Assembly: GCF_016863255.1 (NCBI RefSeq)
Contig: NZ_BOON01000043.1
Location: forward strand, 25,745-89,744
Direction: 5' to 3'
DNA from: Planosporangium mesophilum
Lineage (GTDB): Bacteria > Actinomycetota > Actinomycetes > Mycobacteriales > Micromonosporaceae
Length of the DNA stretch: 64,000 bases
In this document: positions 25,104-33,090 of the stretch, piece by piece
How positions within the stretch are numbered: position 1 is the first letter of the stretch
Layout of the letters: each line of letters opens with the position of its first letter
Program-made: the position numbers and the translations under genes
Notes under the pieces: model-generated
What the model saw: the letters and a program-made list of their open reading frames with translations, nothing else
The model's database searches: none
What the model was told of the DNA's origin: nothing

Positions 25104-25903
25104 GGCAGCAGCTTCTCCAGGTACGCACCGACCCCGTCGGCGTCGTTCGCCTCGGTCACGTCGTCCGCGGCGGCGAGCACCGACGGGTGCGCGTTGGCGA
25201 CCGCGACGCCGCGGCCTGCCCAGGCGAACATGGGCAGGTCGTTGGGCATGTCACCGAATGCGACCACCTCGTGCGGCGCCACCCCGAGGCGGTCGGCCAC
25301 CCAGGCCAGGCCGGCCGCCTTGGTCACCCCCGCCGCCGACACCTCGACGATGCCGCTGGACGACGAGTGGGTCGCCTCCGCGACCCCGTCCAGCAGGCCG
25401 GTGACCAGCCCGTTGAACGCCTCCGGATCCTGCGGGCCGGCGTTCACCAGCAGCTTCACCGCGGGCTGGGCGACCAACTGGTCCGGTTCCACCGGGTGCA
25501 CCCCGTCGTGGTCGACCTCCCAGCCGCCGACCTGGTACGCCGGCTCGTGCAGGAGCACCCGGCCGCCGTCGGTCTCCACCGCCAGCCGTACGCCGGGCAC
25601 GGCCGCCCGCAGCCGGGCGGCTGCCTCCGCCAGCGCGGCCGGCGACAGCGGCGTGGTGTGCAGGATCTTGTCGTCGACCGGGTCGTAAACGGCCGCGCCG
25701 TTGGCGACCACGGCCAGCGGCCGGATCGGCAGGTGCGCGTACGCCGGGGGCAGCCACCGGATCGGGCGCCCCGTGACCAGCACGACGGTGCTACCGAGGG
25801 CCTCGACCCGCACCAGCGCGGCAACGGTACGCGCCCCGATGGTGAAGTCGTTCCGTACCAGCGTTCCGTCCAGGTCCGTGGCGACCAGGCGTGCTCTCAG
25901 CAT
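25100..25903 (-). CDS. HAD-family hydrolase (Cof type)
   Basis: A 267-residue HAD phosphatase with a C2 cap. Motif I is LVATDLDGTLVRND (nucleophile Asp), motif II VVLVTGRP, motif III near PAVKLLVNA and motif IV VVAFGDMPNDLPMFAWAG. Typical substrates are sugar or nucleotide phosphates, but none can be assigned. Its ATG overlaps the 3' end of the upstream paralogous HAD gene by 7 bases, so the two are translationally coupled and probably arose by tandem duplication. Confidence 0.93.
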   Translation of the reverse strand: MLRARLVATDLDGTLVRNDFTIGARTVAALVRVEALGSTVVLVTGRPIRWLPPAYAHLPIRPLAVVANGAAVYDPVDDKILHTTPLSPAALAEAAARLRAAVPGVRLAVETDGGRVLLHEPAYQVGGWEVDHDGVHPVEPDQLVAQPAVKLLVNAGPQDPEAFNGLVTGLLDGVAEATHSSSSGIVEVSAAGVTKAAGLAWVADRLGVAPHEVVAFGDMPNDLPMFAWAGRGVAVANAHPSVLAAADDVTEANDADGVGAYLEKLLP

Positions 25904-26787
25904 GCGGTCATCGGCGTCGCGGTCATGGTCGTCGGGGTCAAGGTCGTCGCGGTCATCGGAGCCAGGATCGCATCCAGGTAGACGGCTACTCCGTCGGCGT
26001 CGTTGGAGAGCGTCACCTGGTCGGCCGCGGCGAGGACGTCCACGTGGGCGTTGGCGACGGCGACGCGCGCGAAGCCGGCCCAGGCGAACATCGGCAGGTC
26101 GTTGGGCATGTCACCGAAGACGAGGACGTCGTCGGGGTCGACGCCCAGGGTCTGCGCCACCACGGCCAGACCGCTGGCCTTGTCGACGCCGGGCGGACAG
26201 ATCTCGATGTACCCGAGTCCGGCCTGGGTGACCGTGGCGACCGAGGGGTCGATCAGCCGGCGGGCGAGCGCCAGCAACTCGTCGGCGTCGTAGCTGTCGT
26301 GGTAGGCGAACCCCTTGATCACCCGACCGGTGAGCGCGTCCGCGCGTACCCTCGCCTCCACGACCTCCGGGTAGCGCCATGCCGGGTGGACGTCCCCCCA
26401 CAGCGGCGCCCCCGACTCGTCACCGGCCTCGACCATGACCGAGAGGGGACCCACCTCGTGCTCCAGGGTCGCGAGCAGGTCGGCGAGGGCCTCGCCGTCG
26501 AGCCGCTCGTCGCGCAGCACCAGCGGCGTGTCCGGGTCGGTCAGGTCGACGACCCGGCTGCCGCCGCCCATCACCAGGAAGTCCGCCGCCGGGATGTCGG
26601 CGCGGACCAGTTCGATCAAACGGGGGCCGCGGCCGGTGGCGCCGACGATCGGGATGCCGGCCGCCTTGACGCGCGCCAGCACCTCATGGGTGTACGGGCC
26701 GACCGTGTCATCGCTGCGCACCAGGGTGCCATCGAGATCGGTCGCGATCAGCTTGGGCAGGCCGGGCCTGGGCTTCTGCTCGGTCAT
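25897..26787 (-). CDS. HAD-family hydrolase (Cof type), with repetitive C-terminal tail
   Basis: A 296-residue paralogue of the next gene. The ATG at 26787 follows CAGGAGG. Motifs: LIATDLDGTLVRSDD, PIVGATGRG and VLVFGDMPNDLPMFAWAGF. The last about 20 residues (PMTATTLTPTTMTATPMTA) are low complexity and come from a tandem imperfect DNA repeat of ATGACC/ACGACC units at 25897-25955. They follow the normal end of the domain, so they look like a recent extension into the start of the downstream gene. Confidence 0.92.
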   Translation of the reverse strand: MTEQKPRPGLPKLIATDLDGTLVRSDDTVGPYTHEVLARVKAAGIPIVGATGRGPRLIELVRADIPAADFLVMGGGSRVVDLTDPDTPLVLRDERLDGEALADLLATLEHEVGPLSVMVEAGDESGAPLWGDVHPAWRYPEVVEARVRADALTGRVIKGFAYHDSYDADELLALARRLIDPSVATVTQAGLGYIEICPPGVDKASGLAVVAQTLGVDPDDVLVFGDMPNDLPMFAWAGFARVAVANAHVDVLAAADQVTLSNDADGVAVYLDAILAPMTATTLTPTTMTATPMTAC

Positions 26788-26889
26788 GCTCGCCTCCTGG
26801 CATGGGCGGGCAGCAACCGTACCTCGCCTACCGGGGCGTCGCCCGTACTCCAAGCAAAGATCGTTCCAACAGGTCGCCACAGAAGATCG

Positions 26890-26967
26890 ACCGACGTCCG
26901 CATCGGAGGTCGTGGTGTCAGGGTGGTCCCGAGGCCACGACCTCCCGTGCGGACGTTGTGACGATCT
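26890..26967. repeat. intergenic palindromic repeat family, copy B (long hairpin)
   Basis: The arms CGTCCGCA+GGAGGTCGTGG (from about 26894) and CCACGACCTCC+TGCGGACG (to about 26957) pair with only a 2-nt internal mismatch, around a loop holding GGTCCCGAGG. The element ends in GTTGTGACGATC. It lies directly after the serS stop, so it may also end serS transcription. Related copies are at 18780, 33037 and 55555. Confidence 0.75.
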
Positions 26968-28222
26968 AGCGGGGCTCGATGACGTCCCGGCCGCCGAGGA
27001 AGGACTGAAGGGCCTTGGGTACCCGTACCGAGCCGTCCGGCTGCTGGTGGTTCTCCAGGATCGGGATCAGCCAGCGGGTCGTCGCGAGGGTGCCGTTCAG
27101 CGTCGCCGCGGTCTGCGTCCGGCCCTCGGCGTCGCGGTACCGGATGTTGAGCCGCCGGGCCTGGAACGTGGTGCAGTTCGACGTCGAGGTGACCTCGCGG
27201 TACCGCCCCTGCGACGGCACCCACGCCTCGATGTCGTACTTGCGCGCCGCACTCGATCCGAGGTCGCCAGCGGCCACGTCGATCACCCGGTAGGGCACCT
27301 CGACCTTGGCGAGCATCTCCTCCTGCCAGGCCAGCAGCCGAAGGTGCTCGTCGTGGGCCTCCTCGGGCCGCACGTACGAGAACATCTCGATCTTGTCGAA
27401 CTGGTGCACCCGCAGGATTCCGCGCACGTCCTTGCCGTACGAGCCGGCCTCCCGCCGGAAGCACGTCGACCAGCCGGCGTAGCGCATCGGGCCGTCCAGG
27501 TCGAGGATCTCGCCGCTGTGGTACGCCGCGAGCGGCACCTCGGACGTGCCGACGAGGTACAGGTCGTCAGCTTCGAGACGGTAGATCTCGCTGGCGTGCG
27601 CGCCGAGGAAGCCGGTGCCCTCCATCGACTCCGGCTTGACCAACACCGGCGGTACGACCGGCGTCAGCCCGTGCTCGACGGCCTGTTGCATCGCGAGCTG
27701 GAGCAGCCCCATCTGCAGCAGCGCGCCGACCCCGGTCAGGTAGTAGAACCGGCTGCCGGACACCTTCGCGCCGCGCTCGACGTCGATCGCGCCCAGCGCC
27801 TCACCGAGCTCCAGGTGATCGCGAGGGTTGGCGATCTCGGGTTTCCGCCCGACCTCGCGCAGCACGACGAAGTCGTCCTCGCCGCCCGGGGGCGCACCCT
27901 CCTCCACGACGTTGGACACGGCCATCTGCGCGCGGCGAAGGGCCTCGTCCGCGGCGTTCGCCGCCGACTCGGCCTCCTTCACCTGCTGGGACAGCTGCTT
28001 GGTACGGGCCAGCAGCGCTTCCCGCTCCTCGCCCTTCGCCTTCGGCATCTGCTTGCCGAGCTGCTTCTGCTCGGCGCGCAACGCCTCGAAGCGGGACACC
28101 GCCGACCGGCGGGCCTCGTCGGCGGCGAGCAGCGCGTCGACGGCGCCCTCCGACTCACCGCGGGCGCGCTGGCTGGCGCGCAACCGGTCCGGGTCTTCTC
28201 GCAGCAGGCGCAGGTCAATCAC
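26966..28222 (-). CDS. serS: seryl-tRNA synthetase
   Basis: A 418-residue class II aminoacyl-tRNA synthetase that charges tRNA-Ser. GTG start at 28222. The N-terminal coiled-coil arm (about residues 25-110) binds the long variable arm of tRNA-Ser. The class II core shows [15 protein letters not shown], the motif 2 region [18 protein letters not shown], and motif 3 in [20 protein letters not shown]. All domains are full length. It lies downstream of no clear operon partner, and a strong palindromic element follows its stop. Confidence 0.97.
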   Translation of the reverse strand: MIDLRLLREDPDRLRASQRARGESEGAVDALLAADEARRSAVSRFEALRAEQKQLGKQMPKAKGEEREALLARTKQLSQQVKEAESAANAADEALRRAQMAVSNVVEEGAPPGGEDDFVVLREVGRKPEIANPRDHLELGEALGAIDVERGAKVSGSRFYYLTGVGALLQMGLLQLAMQQAVEHGLTPVVPPVLVKPESMEGTGFLGAHASEIYRLEADDLYLVGTSEVPLAAYHSGEILDLDGPMRYAGWSTCFRREAGSYGKDVRGILRVHQFDKIEMFSYVRPEEAHDEHLRLLAWQEEMLAKVEVPYRVIDVAAGDLGSSAARKYDIEAWVPSQGRYREVTSTSNCTTFQARRLNIRYRDAEGRTQTAATLNGTLATTRWLIPILENHQQPDGSVRVPKALQSFLGGRDVIEPR

Positions 28223-28282
28223 GATGCGTGAGCTTACCGTTCGGAGGGTCGTCCGCCCACTTCGATACCGGCCCGTGGCGCG

Positions 28283-29863
28283 TCAGGTGGACCGTCGGGT
28301 GTCGGCCAGCACCTGTCGCACCACGTTGCGCCCGGGAATGCCGGTCACCCCACCGCCGCCGTGCGTGGCCGAGCCGGCCTGGTAGAGCCCGCGTACGGGG
28401 GTGCGGAGGTCGGCGTACCCGGCGGCCGGCCGGCAGTGGAACAGTTGTCCCGGGGTCAGTTCGCCGTGGAAGATGTTGCCGCCGACCAGGCCGTACTCGC
28501 GTTCCATGGTGTCCGGACCGATGATCTGGCGACCGATGATCGAGTCGATGAACCCCGGCGCGACCGTCTCGATCCGCGCGGTCAGGCGGTCGGCGTACGC
28601 CGTCAACTCGTCCGGGTGCGGATCCGCCGCCCAGGTGTGCGGCACCCACTGGGTGAACGCGCTGACCACGTGCTGACCGGGCGGCGCGAGCGAGTCGTCG
28701 AAGACCGAGGGGATGCAGATGTCGGCGAACGGCAGCTCGGCGGCGCGTCCCGCGACCGCCTCCTGGTAGGCGTACTCCACGTCGTCGAGCGACTCGGCCA
28801 GCGCGATCGTGCCGCCGTAGATCGACGGGTCGTAGTCGGGGTGGGCGGTGAACGTGGGCAGCTTGTCGACCGCGAAGTTGATTTTGACCGTACCCGAGCG
28901 GGTCTGCCACGACTCGATGTCGGCGACGAAGTCGTCGGGCAGGTGCGACCGCTCGACGAGCCGCAGGAACGAGATCTTCGGGTGGGCGGTGGTGATGACG
29001 GTGCCGGCGGAGATCTCCTCCCCGGATTCGAGCGTGACCCCGCGGACCTTGCCGTCGGCCACGTCGATGCGGGCGACCGGCGCCTCGATCCGGATCTCGG
29101 CGCCGAACGTCCTGGCCGCGCCGGCGATCGCCCGCGTCACGCCGCCCATGCCGCCACGGGGGAAGCCCCAGGCCGTGTCGCCGACGTGGTGGTGCAGCAT
29201 CACGTACGCCGTGCCGGCGCTGCGCGGACCCGCCCAGGTGCCGATCACCCCGGACACGCTGAGCACCCCGCGCATCGCGTCGGAGGAGAACCGCTCCTCC
29301 GCCAGGTCGGCGATGCTCGCGGTGAACAGTCTGGTCAGGTCGAAGGCCGCGCGTACGTCGACCTTGCGCAGCCCGGCCGCCAGCGCCGCCTGCCCCAGCA
29401 GGTCGCGCGGGCGCTTGGAGCCGAGCTTCGGCGGTATCGACTCCAGCAGCGGTCCGACCAGCCCGCCGAGGTGACCCAGCCAGGCGTTCCAGCGCTCGTA
29501 CGCCTCGGCGTCCTTGCTGGAGAACTTCGCGATCTCCTTGTACCGCTCCGCGGGGTCGTTCCGCAGCGACAGGTAACGGCCGTCGCGCCGGGGCGCGAAG
29601 TAGGGCCCCTGCGGGTACACGTGGTAGCCGTGCTCGGCGAGCCTCAGGTCGCGGACCATGTCCTGGGGCAGCAGGCTGACCACGTACGACAGCGAGGTCA
29701 CGGTGAAGTCGGGGCCGAACGGGTGCTCCGAGACGGCGGCACCGCCGACCGTGTGCCGGCGCTCGCAGACCAGCACCCGGCGACCCGCCTTGGCGAGGTA
29801 CGCCGCGGCGACGAGGCCGTTGTGACCGCCGCCGACCACGATCACGTCGTACGTGGAGGACAT
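28283..29863 (-). CDS. FAD-dependent oxidoreductase of the phytoene dehydrogenase/PYROXD2 type
   Basis: A 526-residue flavoprotein. It starts MSSTYDVIVVGGGHNGLVAA, a dinucleotide-binding fold, and continues with the VGGAAVSEHPFGPDF motif. The C-terminus has GLYQAGSATHGGGGVTGIPG. It belongs to the broad CrtI/PYROXD2 group rather than being a true phytoene desaturase, because the pattern differs from crtI at 7061 and no carotenoid genes are adjacent. The substrate is unknown. It is 47 bp downstream of the pyruvyl transferase on the same strand. Confidence 0.88.
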   Translation of the reverse strand: MSSTYDVIVVGGGHNGLVAAAYLAKAGRRVLVCERRHTVGGAAVSEHPFGPDFTVTSLSYVVSLLPQDMVRDLRLAEHGYHVYPQGPYFAPRRDGRYLSLRNDPAERYKEIAKFSSKDAEAYERWNAWLGHLGGLVGPLLESIPPKLGSKRPRDLLGQAALAAGLRKVDVRAAFDLTRLFTASIADLAEERFSSDAMRGVLSVSGVIGTWAGPRSAGTAYVMLHHHVGDTAWGFPRGGMGGVTRAIAGAARTFGAEIRIEAPVARIDVADGKVRGVTLESGEEISAGTVITTAHPKISFLRLVERSHLPDDFVADIESWQTRSGTVKINFAVDKLPTFTAHPDYDPSIYGGTIALAESLDDVEYAYQEAVAGRAAELPFADICIPSVFDDSLAPPGQHVVSAFTQWVPHTWAADPHPDELTAYADRLTARIETVAPGFIDSIIGRQIIGPDTMEREYGLVGGNIFHGELTPGQLFHCRPAAGYADLRTPVRGLYQAGSATHGGGGVTGIPGRNVVRQVLADTRRST

Positions 29864-29909
29864 CCTGTGATCGTGCCCGGCGGATGTGATCTTCACAACT
29901 GCGGACTGG

Positions 29910-31046
29910 TCATACGACCGGAGCCGGCACGATCCGGTTCAACTGGACGCCCAGCCGCTCACCGGTCTCGGTGGCCCGCTTGCGCAGCGTCGCGAGCTTC
30001 ACCGCGACCTCCTGGGCGCGCGTCGGTCGCTCGTCCCAGAGCCGGTCCACCTCGGCCAGCAGTGGGCCGGCTGCCTCGCGCACCACTCCACGCAGCGTCG
30101 GGGCGCCGACCTGCTGGGCGAAGTCGAAGACCTTCCCGGCGTACGGCAGCGGCAGCATCGGTACCCCGGCCATCGCGGCGAAGATCAGGAAGTGCAGTCG
30201 CATACCCACGGCCAGGTCGATGTGGCGCATCAGGCCCAGGATCTCGCTGGGCCGGTAGGTGCCGTGCAGCACCCGGCACCGGTCCGCGGCGGTCATGTAC
30301 GACAGCACGCCGTGGGCATGGCCGATGTCCTGGCGCTCCATCGGAACGAACAGCACGTGGGCGCCGAGCCGGTGGACCAGGAAGTCGCCGACGTGGGCCA
30401 GGAGCTGGTGGTACGCGTCGACGTCGAGGGTGTGCGCCGCGCGCCCCGGTTCGCGCACGCTCATGCCGACCCACCGCCGCCCGTCGGGTAGCCACTCCCC
30501 CTCCAGCGCGTCACCGTTGAACTCCTCCGGCTTCAGCAGCAGCGCCGGATCGGCGGTCACCGCCACCGGGCACCGCACCCCGGCGTCCTCCAGCGCCAGC
30601 TTGGAGCCCTCGTCGCGCACGGTGATCTCCACGCAGCGGTGCAGGATGGAACGGGCCATCCCACGGTCGAGCTCCTCGGTCAGCGGGCCGGCGCCCAACG
30701 CGTACGCGAACACCGGCACTCCGCACTCCTGCGCCTCGGCGACGAACCGAAGGTAACGGCGGGCCTCCGTGTCGTAGAGGATCCCGCCGCCGCCGAGGAC
30801 CAGCAGGTCGACCCGGCGCACGGCCTGGCCTCTACTTTCACGGTCCATCCCCTCCCAGCCGGTCGTATCGACGTCGGGGAACGCCCGGCGGGTGTGCTCG
30901 GGGTCACGCGAGAAGACCAGGACCCGGGCGTCTGGTCGGCGGCGGCGTAGATCGGAGAGCAGGCCCGTCAGGATCGCCTCGTCGCCGAGATTCATCCCGC
31001 CGTACGAGCCGAGTACCCCCACGGTCAGGACGTGGTCGTTTGTCAT
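29910..31046 (-). CDS. polysaccharide pyruvyl transferase family protein
   Basis: A 378-residue enzyme of the CsaB/WcaK group, which transfers pyruvate from phosphoenolpyruvate to a sugar in surface polysaccharide. The ATG at 31046 follows AGGGGA. Family features: TVGVLGSYGGMNLGDEAILT near the start, LLVLGGGGILYD, FAYALGAGPLT, EITVRDEGSKLAL and the C-terminal MRHIDLAVGMRLHFLIFAA. It could decorate cell-wall polymers of the kind attached by the LCP ligases at 41-46 kb, which is an inference. Confidence 0.9.
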   Translation of the reverse strand: MTNDHVLTVGVLGSYGGMNLGDEAILTGLLSDLRRRRPDARVLVFSRDPEHTRRAFPDVDTTGWEGMDRESRGQAVRRVDLLVLGGGGILYDTEARRYLRFVAEAQECGVPVFAYALGAGPLTEELDRGMARSILHRCVEITVRDEGSKLALEDAGVRCPVAVTADPALLLKPEEFNGDALEGEWLPDGRRWVGMSVREPGRAAHTLDVDAYHQLLAHVGDFLVHRLGAHVLFVPMERQDIGHAHGVLSYMTAADRCRVLHGTYRPSEILGLMRHIDLAVGMRLHFLIFAAMAGVPMLPLPYAGKVFDFAQQVGAPTLRGVVREAAGPLLAEVDRLWDERPTRAQEVAVKLATLRKRATETGERLGVQLNRIVPAPVV

Positions 31047-31352
31047 CACCCGGTCCCCTGGCATCAAGCGCTGCGTCGCGCGGCATATCCCCACCCGCAG
31101 CCCGCCGCTGTCACCGCCTGGCCGACCGCCACCGGCCACGATCGGCGCACAGGATCAACGCATCCGATCAACGCCAGAGGTCGACATCACCCTGCCTCGG
31201 ATAAAACTGCCGGTCAGCGCGGTGTTGGCTACCCAAAGCGTTGGAGCCCACACCGACCGAGACTCCCCTCCTCTCATGATCCTGGCGAGTTTGTGGGCTA
31301 TGACCCAACAAACTCTTCAGGATCATGAAGCGGGTCGGCTAGCGTCGCAGTT
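31047..31352. other. 306-bp intergenic region upstream of osmC
   Basis: No gene is supported here. The notable content is the long inverted repeat at 31276-31326, listed separately. The region holds the divergent promoters of the pyruvyl transferase and OsmC genes. Confidence 0.5.
31276..31326. repeat. 51-bp imperfect inverted repeat upstream of osmC
   Basis: Left arm ATGATCCTG + GAGTTTGT + GGG and right arm CCC + ACAAACTC + CAGGATCAT pair over about 21 bp, with a 2-nt internal bulge and a 7-nt centre. It lies 26 bp before the osmC ATG. It could be an operator, a hairpin in the leader RNA or a mobile-type intergenic repeat. Confidence 0.75.
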
Positions 31353-31778
31353 ATGCCAACTCGCACCTCATCCGCCCAATGGCAGGGCTCGCTGAAAGAC
31401 GGCTCTGGCACCATGGCCCTCGGCTCCGGCGCCTTCGAGGGGCCGTACTCGTTCCCGTCGCGGTTCGAGAACGGTCAGGGCACCAACCCGGAGGAGCTCA
31501 TCGCGGCAGCCCACGCGGGCTGTTTCTCGATGGCGTTCTCGAACATGCTGTCGCAGGCCGGCCACGTACCGACCTCGGTTGATACCAAGGCATCGGTCCA
31601 CCTCGAGAAGACCGACGCCGGTTTCGGGATCACCCGCATCGATCTGGTCACCCGCGCCGACGTGCCCGGCGTCAACTCCGACGAGTTCCAGAAGCTGGCC
31701 GAGCAGGCAAAGGCCAACTGCCCCGTCTCCAAGGCGCTGGCGGCCGTCGACATCACGCTCGACGCCACGCTCGTCTGA
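31353..31778 (+). CDS. OsmC family peroxidase
   Basis: A 141-residue OsmC-type thiol peroxidase that detoxifies organic hydroperoxides. The two redox cysteines are visible in HAGCFSMAFSNML and KANCPVSKAL, about 65 residues apart as in the family. NPEELIAAAHAGC is also typical. Length fits the OsmC branch rather than Ohr. A perfect GC-rich hairpin follows the stop, and a long inverted repeat lies in the leader, so it is probably monocistronic. Confidence 0.94.
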   Translation: MPTRTSSAQWQGSLKDGSGTMALGSGAFEGPYSFPSRFENGQGTNPEELIAAAHAGCFSMAFSNMLSQAGHVPTSVDTKASVHLEKTDAGFGITRIDLVTRADVPGVNSDEFQKLAEQAKANCPVSKALAAVDITLDATLV

Positions 31779-31789
31779 CCGCTCCGGCT

Positions 31790-31828
31790 CGGTGGCGCCC
31801 CACGCGACGATCGCGTGGGGCGCCACCG
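31790..31828 (+). terminator. strong hairpin after osmC
   Basis: An 18-bp perfect stem (31790-31807 with 31811-31828) around a 3-nt loop, GC-rich, no T-tract. It starts 12 bp past the osmC stop. This U-less form is common in actinobacteria. Confidence 0.8.
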
Positions 31829-31872
31829 TGTCTACGGTTCCCGTCCCGGCGCCGGGCGGGCACAATACGCAC

Positions 31873-32226
31873 GTGCCGGTTGAGATGACCCGCCCCCGGT
31901 TCGAGGAGCTCGTGGGTGAGGCGCTCGACGAGGTGCCCGCCGAGCTGCTCGGGCTGATGGACAACGTCGTGATCCTGGTCGAGGACGACCCGCCCCCGGA
32001 CGAGCCGGGGTTGCTGGGCATCTACGAGGGGTACGCCCTCACCGAGCGCGGCTGGGACTACTCCGGCGTGCTCCCCGACCGCATCCTCATCTACCGCAAC
32101 CCCATCCTCGCCATCTGCGAGACCGACGACGACGTCGTCGAGGAGGTCGCGGTGACGGTGGTACACGAGATCGCCCACCACTTCGGTATCGACGACGCGC
32201 GGCTGCACGAGCTCGGCTGGGGCTGA
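31873..32226 (+). CDS. metallopeptidase-like zincin, short
   Basis: A 117-residue cytosolic protein of the small 'metallopeptidase family' found across actinobacteria. The zinc motif HEIAHHFGID (HExxH with a following Asp) is at the C-terminus. The front half reads FEELVGEALDEVPAELLG and DDPPPDEPGLLGIYEG. GTG at 31873 is chosen from family-like VPVEMTR; ATG at 31885 is the alternative. Protease activity has not been shown for this family. Confidence 0.88.
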   Translation: MPVEMTRPRFEELVGEALDEVPAELLGLMDNVVILVEDDPPPDEPGLLGIYEGYALTERGWDYSGVLPDRILIYRNPILAICETDDDVVEEVAVTVVHEIAHHFGIDDARLHELGWG

Positions 32227-32284
32227 CGGTTGACGCCGTCACCTATCGTGGCGGGCGAGGTACCCACCGGAAGGAAAGAGATCG

Positions 32285-33019
32285 ATGCGCAGCGCACTGT
32301 TTGCCGCCGAAAACATGGAGAAGGAGTCCGAGCAGCCCGGCCTACGGCTGCAGAACTCCAAGATGCTCAAGGTCGAGCTCAACGGCGAGATCATGGCCCG
32401 GACCGGCTCGATGGTCGCCTACCAGGGACAGATGCAGTTCCAGGCGCTGGGCTCGGGTGGCATGGGCAAGTGGCTCAAGCAGAAGCTGACCGGTGAGGGC
32501 GTACCCCTGATGAAGATCGCCGGTCGCGGCGACCTCTTCCTCGCCAACCGCGCGGCCGACGTCCACCTGATCGACCTGGAGCCGGGCGACTCCGTCACGA
32601 TCAACGGCTCCAACGTGCTCGCGTTCGAGCCGACGCTGAAGTACGACATCAAGATGGTCCAGGGCCTGGGCATGTTCTCCAGCGCCGGCATGTTCAACTG
32701 CGTCTTCTCGGGCCACGGTCGGATCGCCATCACGACCGAGGGCACGCCGGTGGTCCTGAACGTCGACGCGCCCACCTACGCCGACCCGCAGGCGGCGATC
32801 TGCTGGTCGACGAGTCTGCAGACCGGCTACCACCGCGCCGACCAGATCGGCATCGGCACGCTGCTGGGCCGTACCACGGGTGAGGCGTTCACGATGAGCT
32901 TCGCCGGCCAGGGCTTCGTGGTCGTACAGCCGTCGGAGGAGTTCCCCGGCGGGCTGGGCGGCAACGGCGGTGGGCAGCAGAACCAGGGCGGCGGTCTGCT
33001 CGGCGGCATCTTCGACTGA
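32285..33019 (+). CDS. AIM24 family protein
   Basis: A 244-residue protein of the AIM24/TerD-like beta-rich family. Recognisable parts: NSKMLKVELNGEIMARTGSM, AGRGDLFLANRAADVHLIDL, GDSVTINGSNVLAFEP and MFNCVFSGHGRIAIT. The last 25 residues are Gly/Gln-rich (GGNGGGQQNQGGG). The yeast namesake is mitochondrial, and the bacterial role is not known. No signal peptide, so cytosolic. Convergent with pheA across a long palindrome. Confidence 0.9.
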   Translation: MRSALFAAENMEKESEQPGLRLQNSKMLKVELNGEIMARTGSMVAYQGQMQFQALGSGGMGKWLKQKLTGEGVPLMKIAGRGDLFLANRAADVHLIDLEPGDSVTINGSNVLAFEPTLKYDIKMVQGLGMFSSAGMFNCVFSGHGRIAITTEGTPVVLNVDAPTYADPQAAICWSTSLQTGYHRADQIGIGTLLGRTTGEAFTMSFAGQGFVVVQPSEEFPGGLGGNGGGQQNQGGGLLGGIFD

Positions 33020-33036
33020 CCCCGGCGGGACCGGCA

Positions 33037-33086
33037 GGATCGGCACAACTTCGCCGAAGTTGTGCCGATCCCGCGTTGTGCCGATC
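33037..33086. repeat. intergenic palindromic repeat family, copy D (35-bp perfect palindrome)
   Basis: A perfect 17-bp inverted repeat (33037-33053 with 33055-33071) around one central base, with arms of the form GATCGGCACAACTTCG. A further direct copy of GTTGTGCCGATC follows at 33075-33086. It lies between two convergent stops and could terminate both transcripts. Confidence 0.8.
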
Positions 33087-33090
33087 TTTG

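Noticed and set aside
28283..29863. A second crtI for carotenoid synthesis
   Set aside because: The sequence matches the broader PYROXD2-like oxidoreductases and lies away from carotenoid genes, so a desaturase role is not supported.
28361..30520. Long plus-strand open frame (719 codons) across 28-30 kb
   Set aside because: It is the antisense shadow of the oxidoreductase and pyruvyl transferase, has no family sequence, and its composition is typical of high-GC antisense frames.
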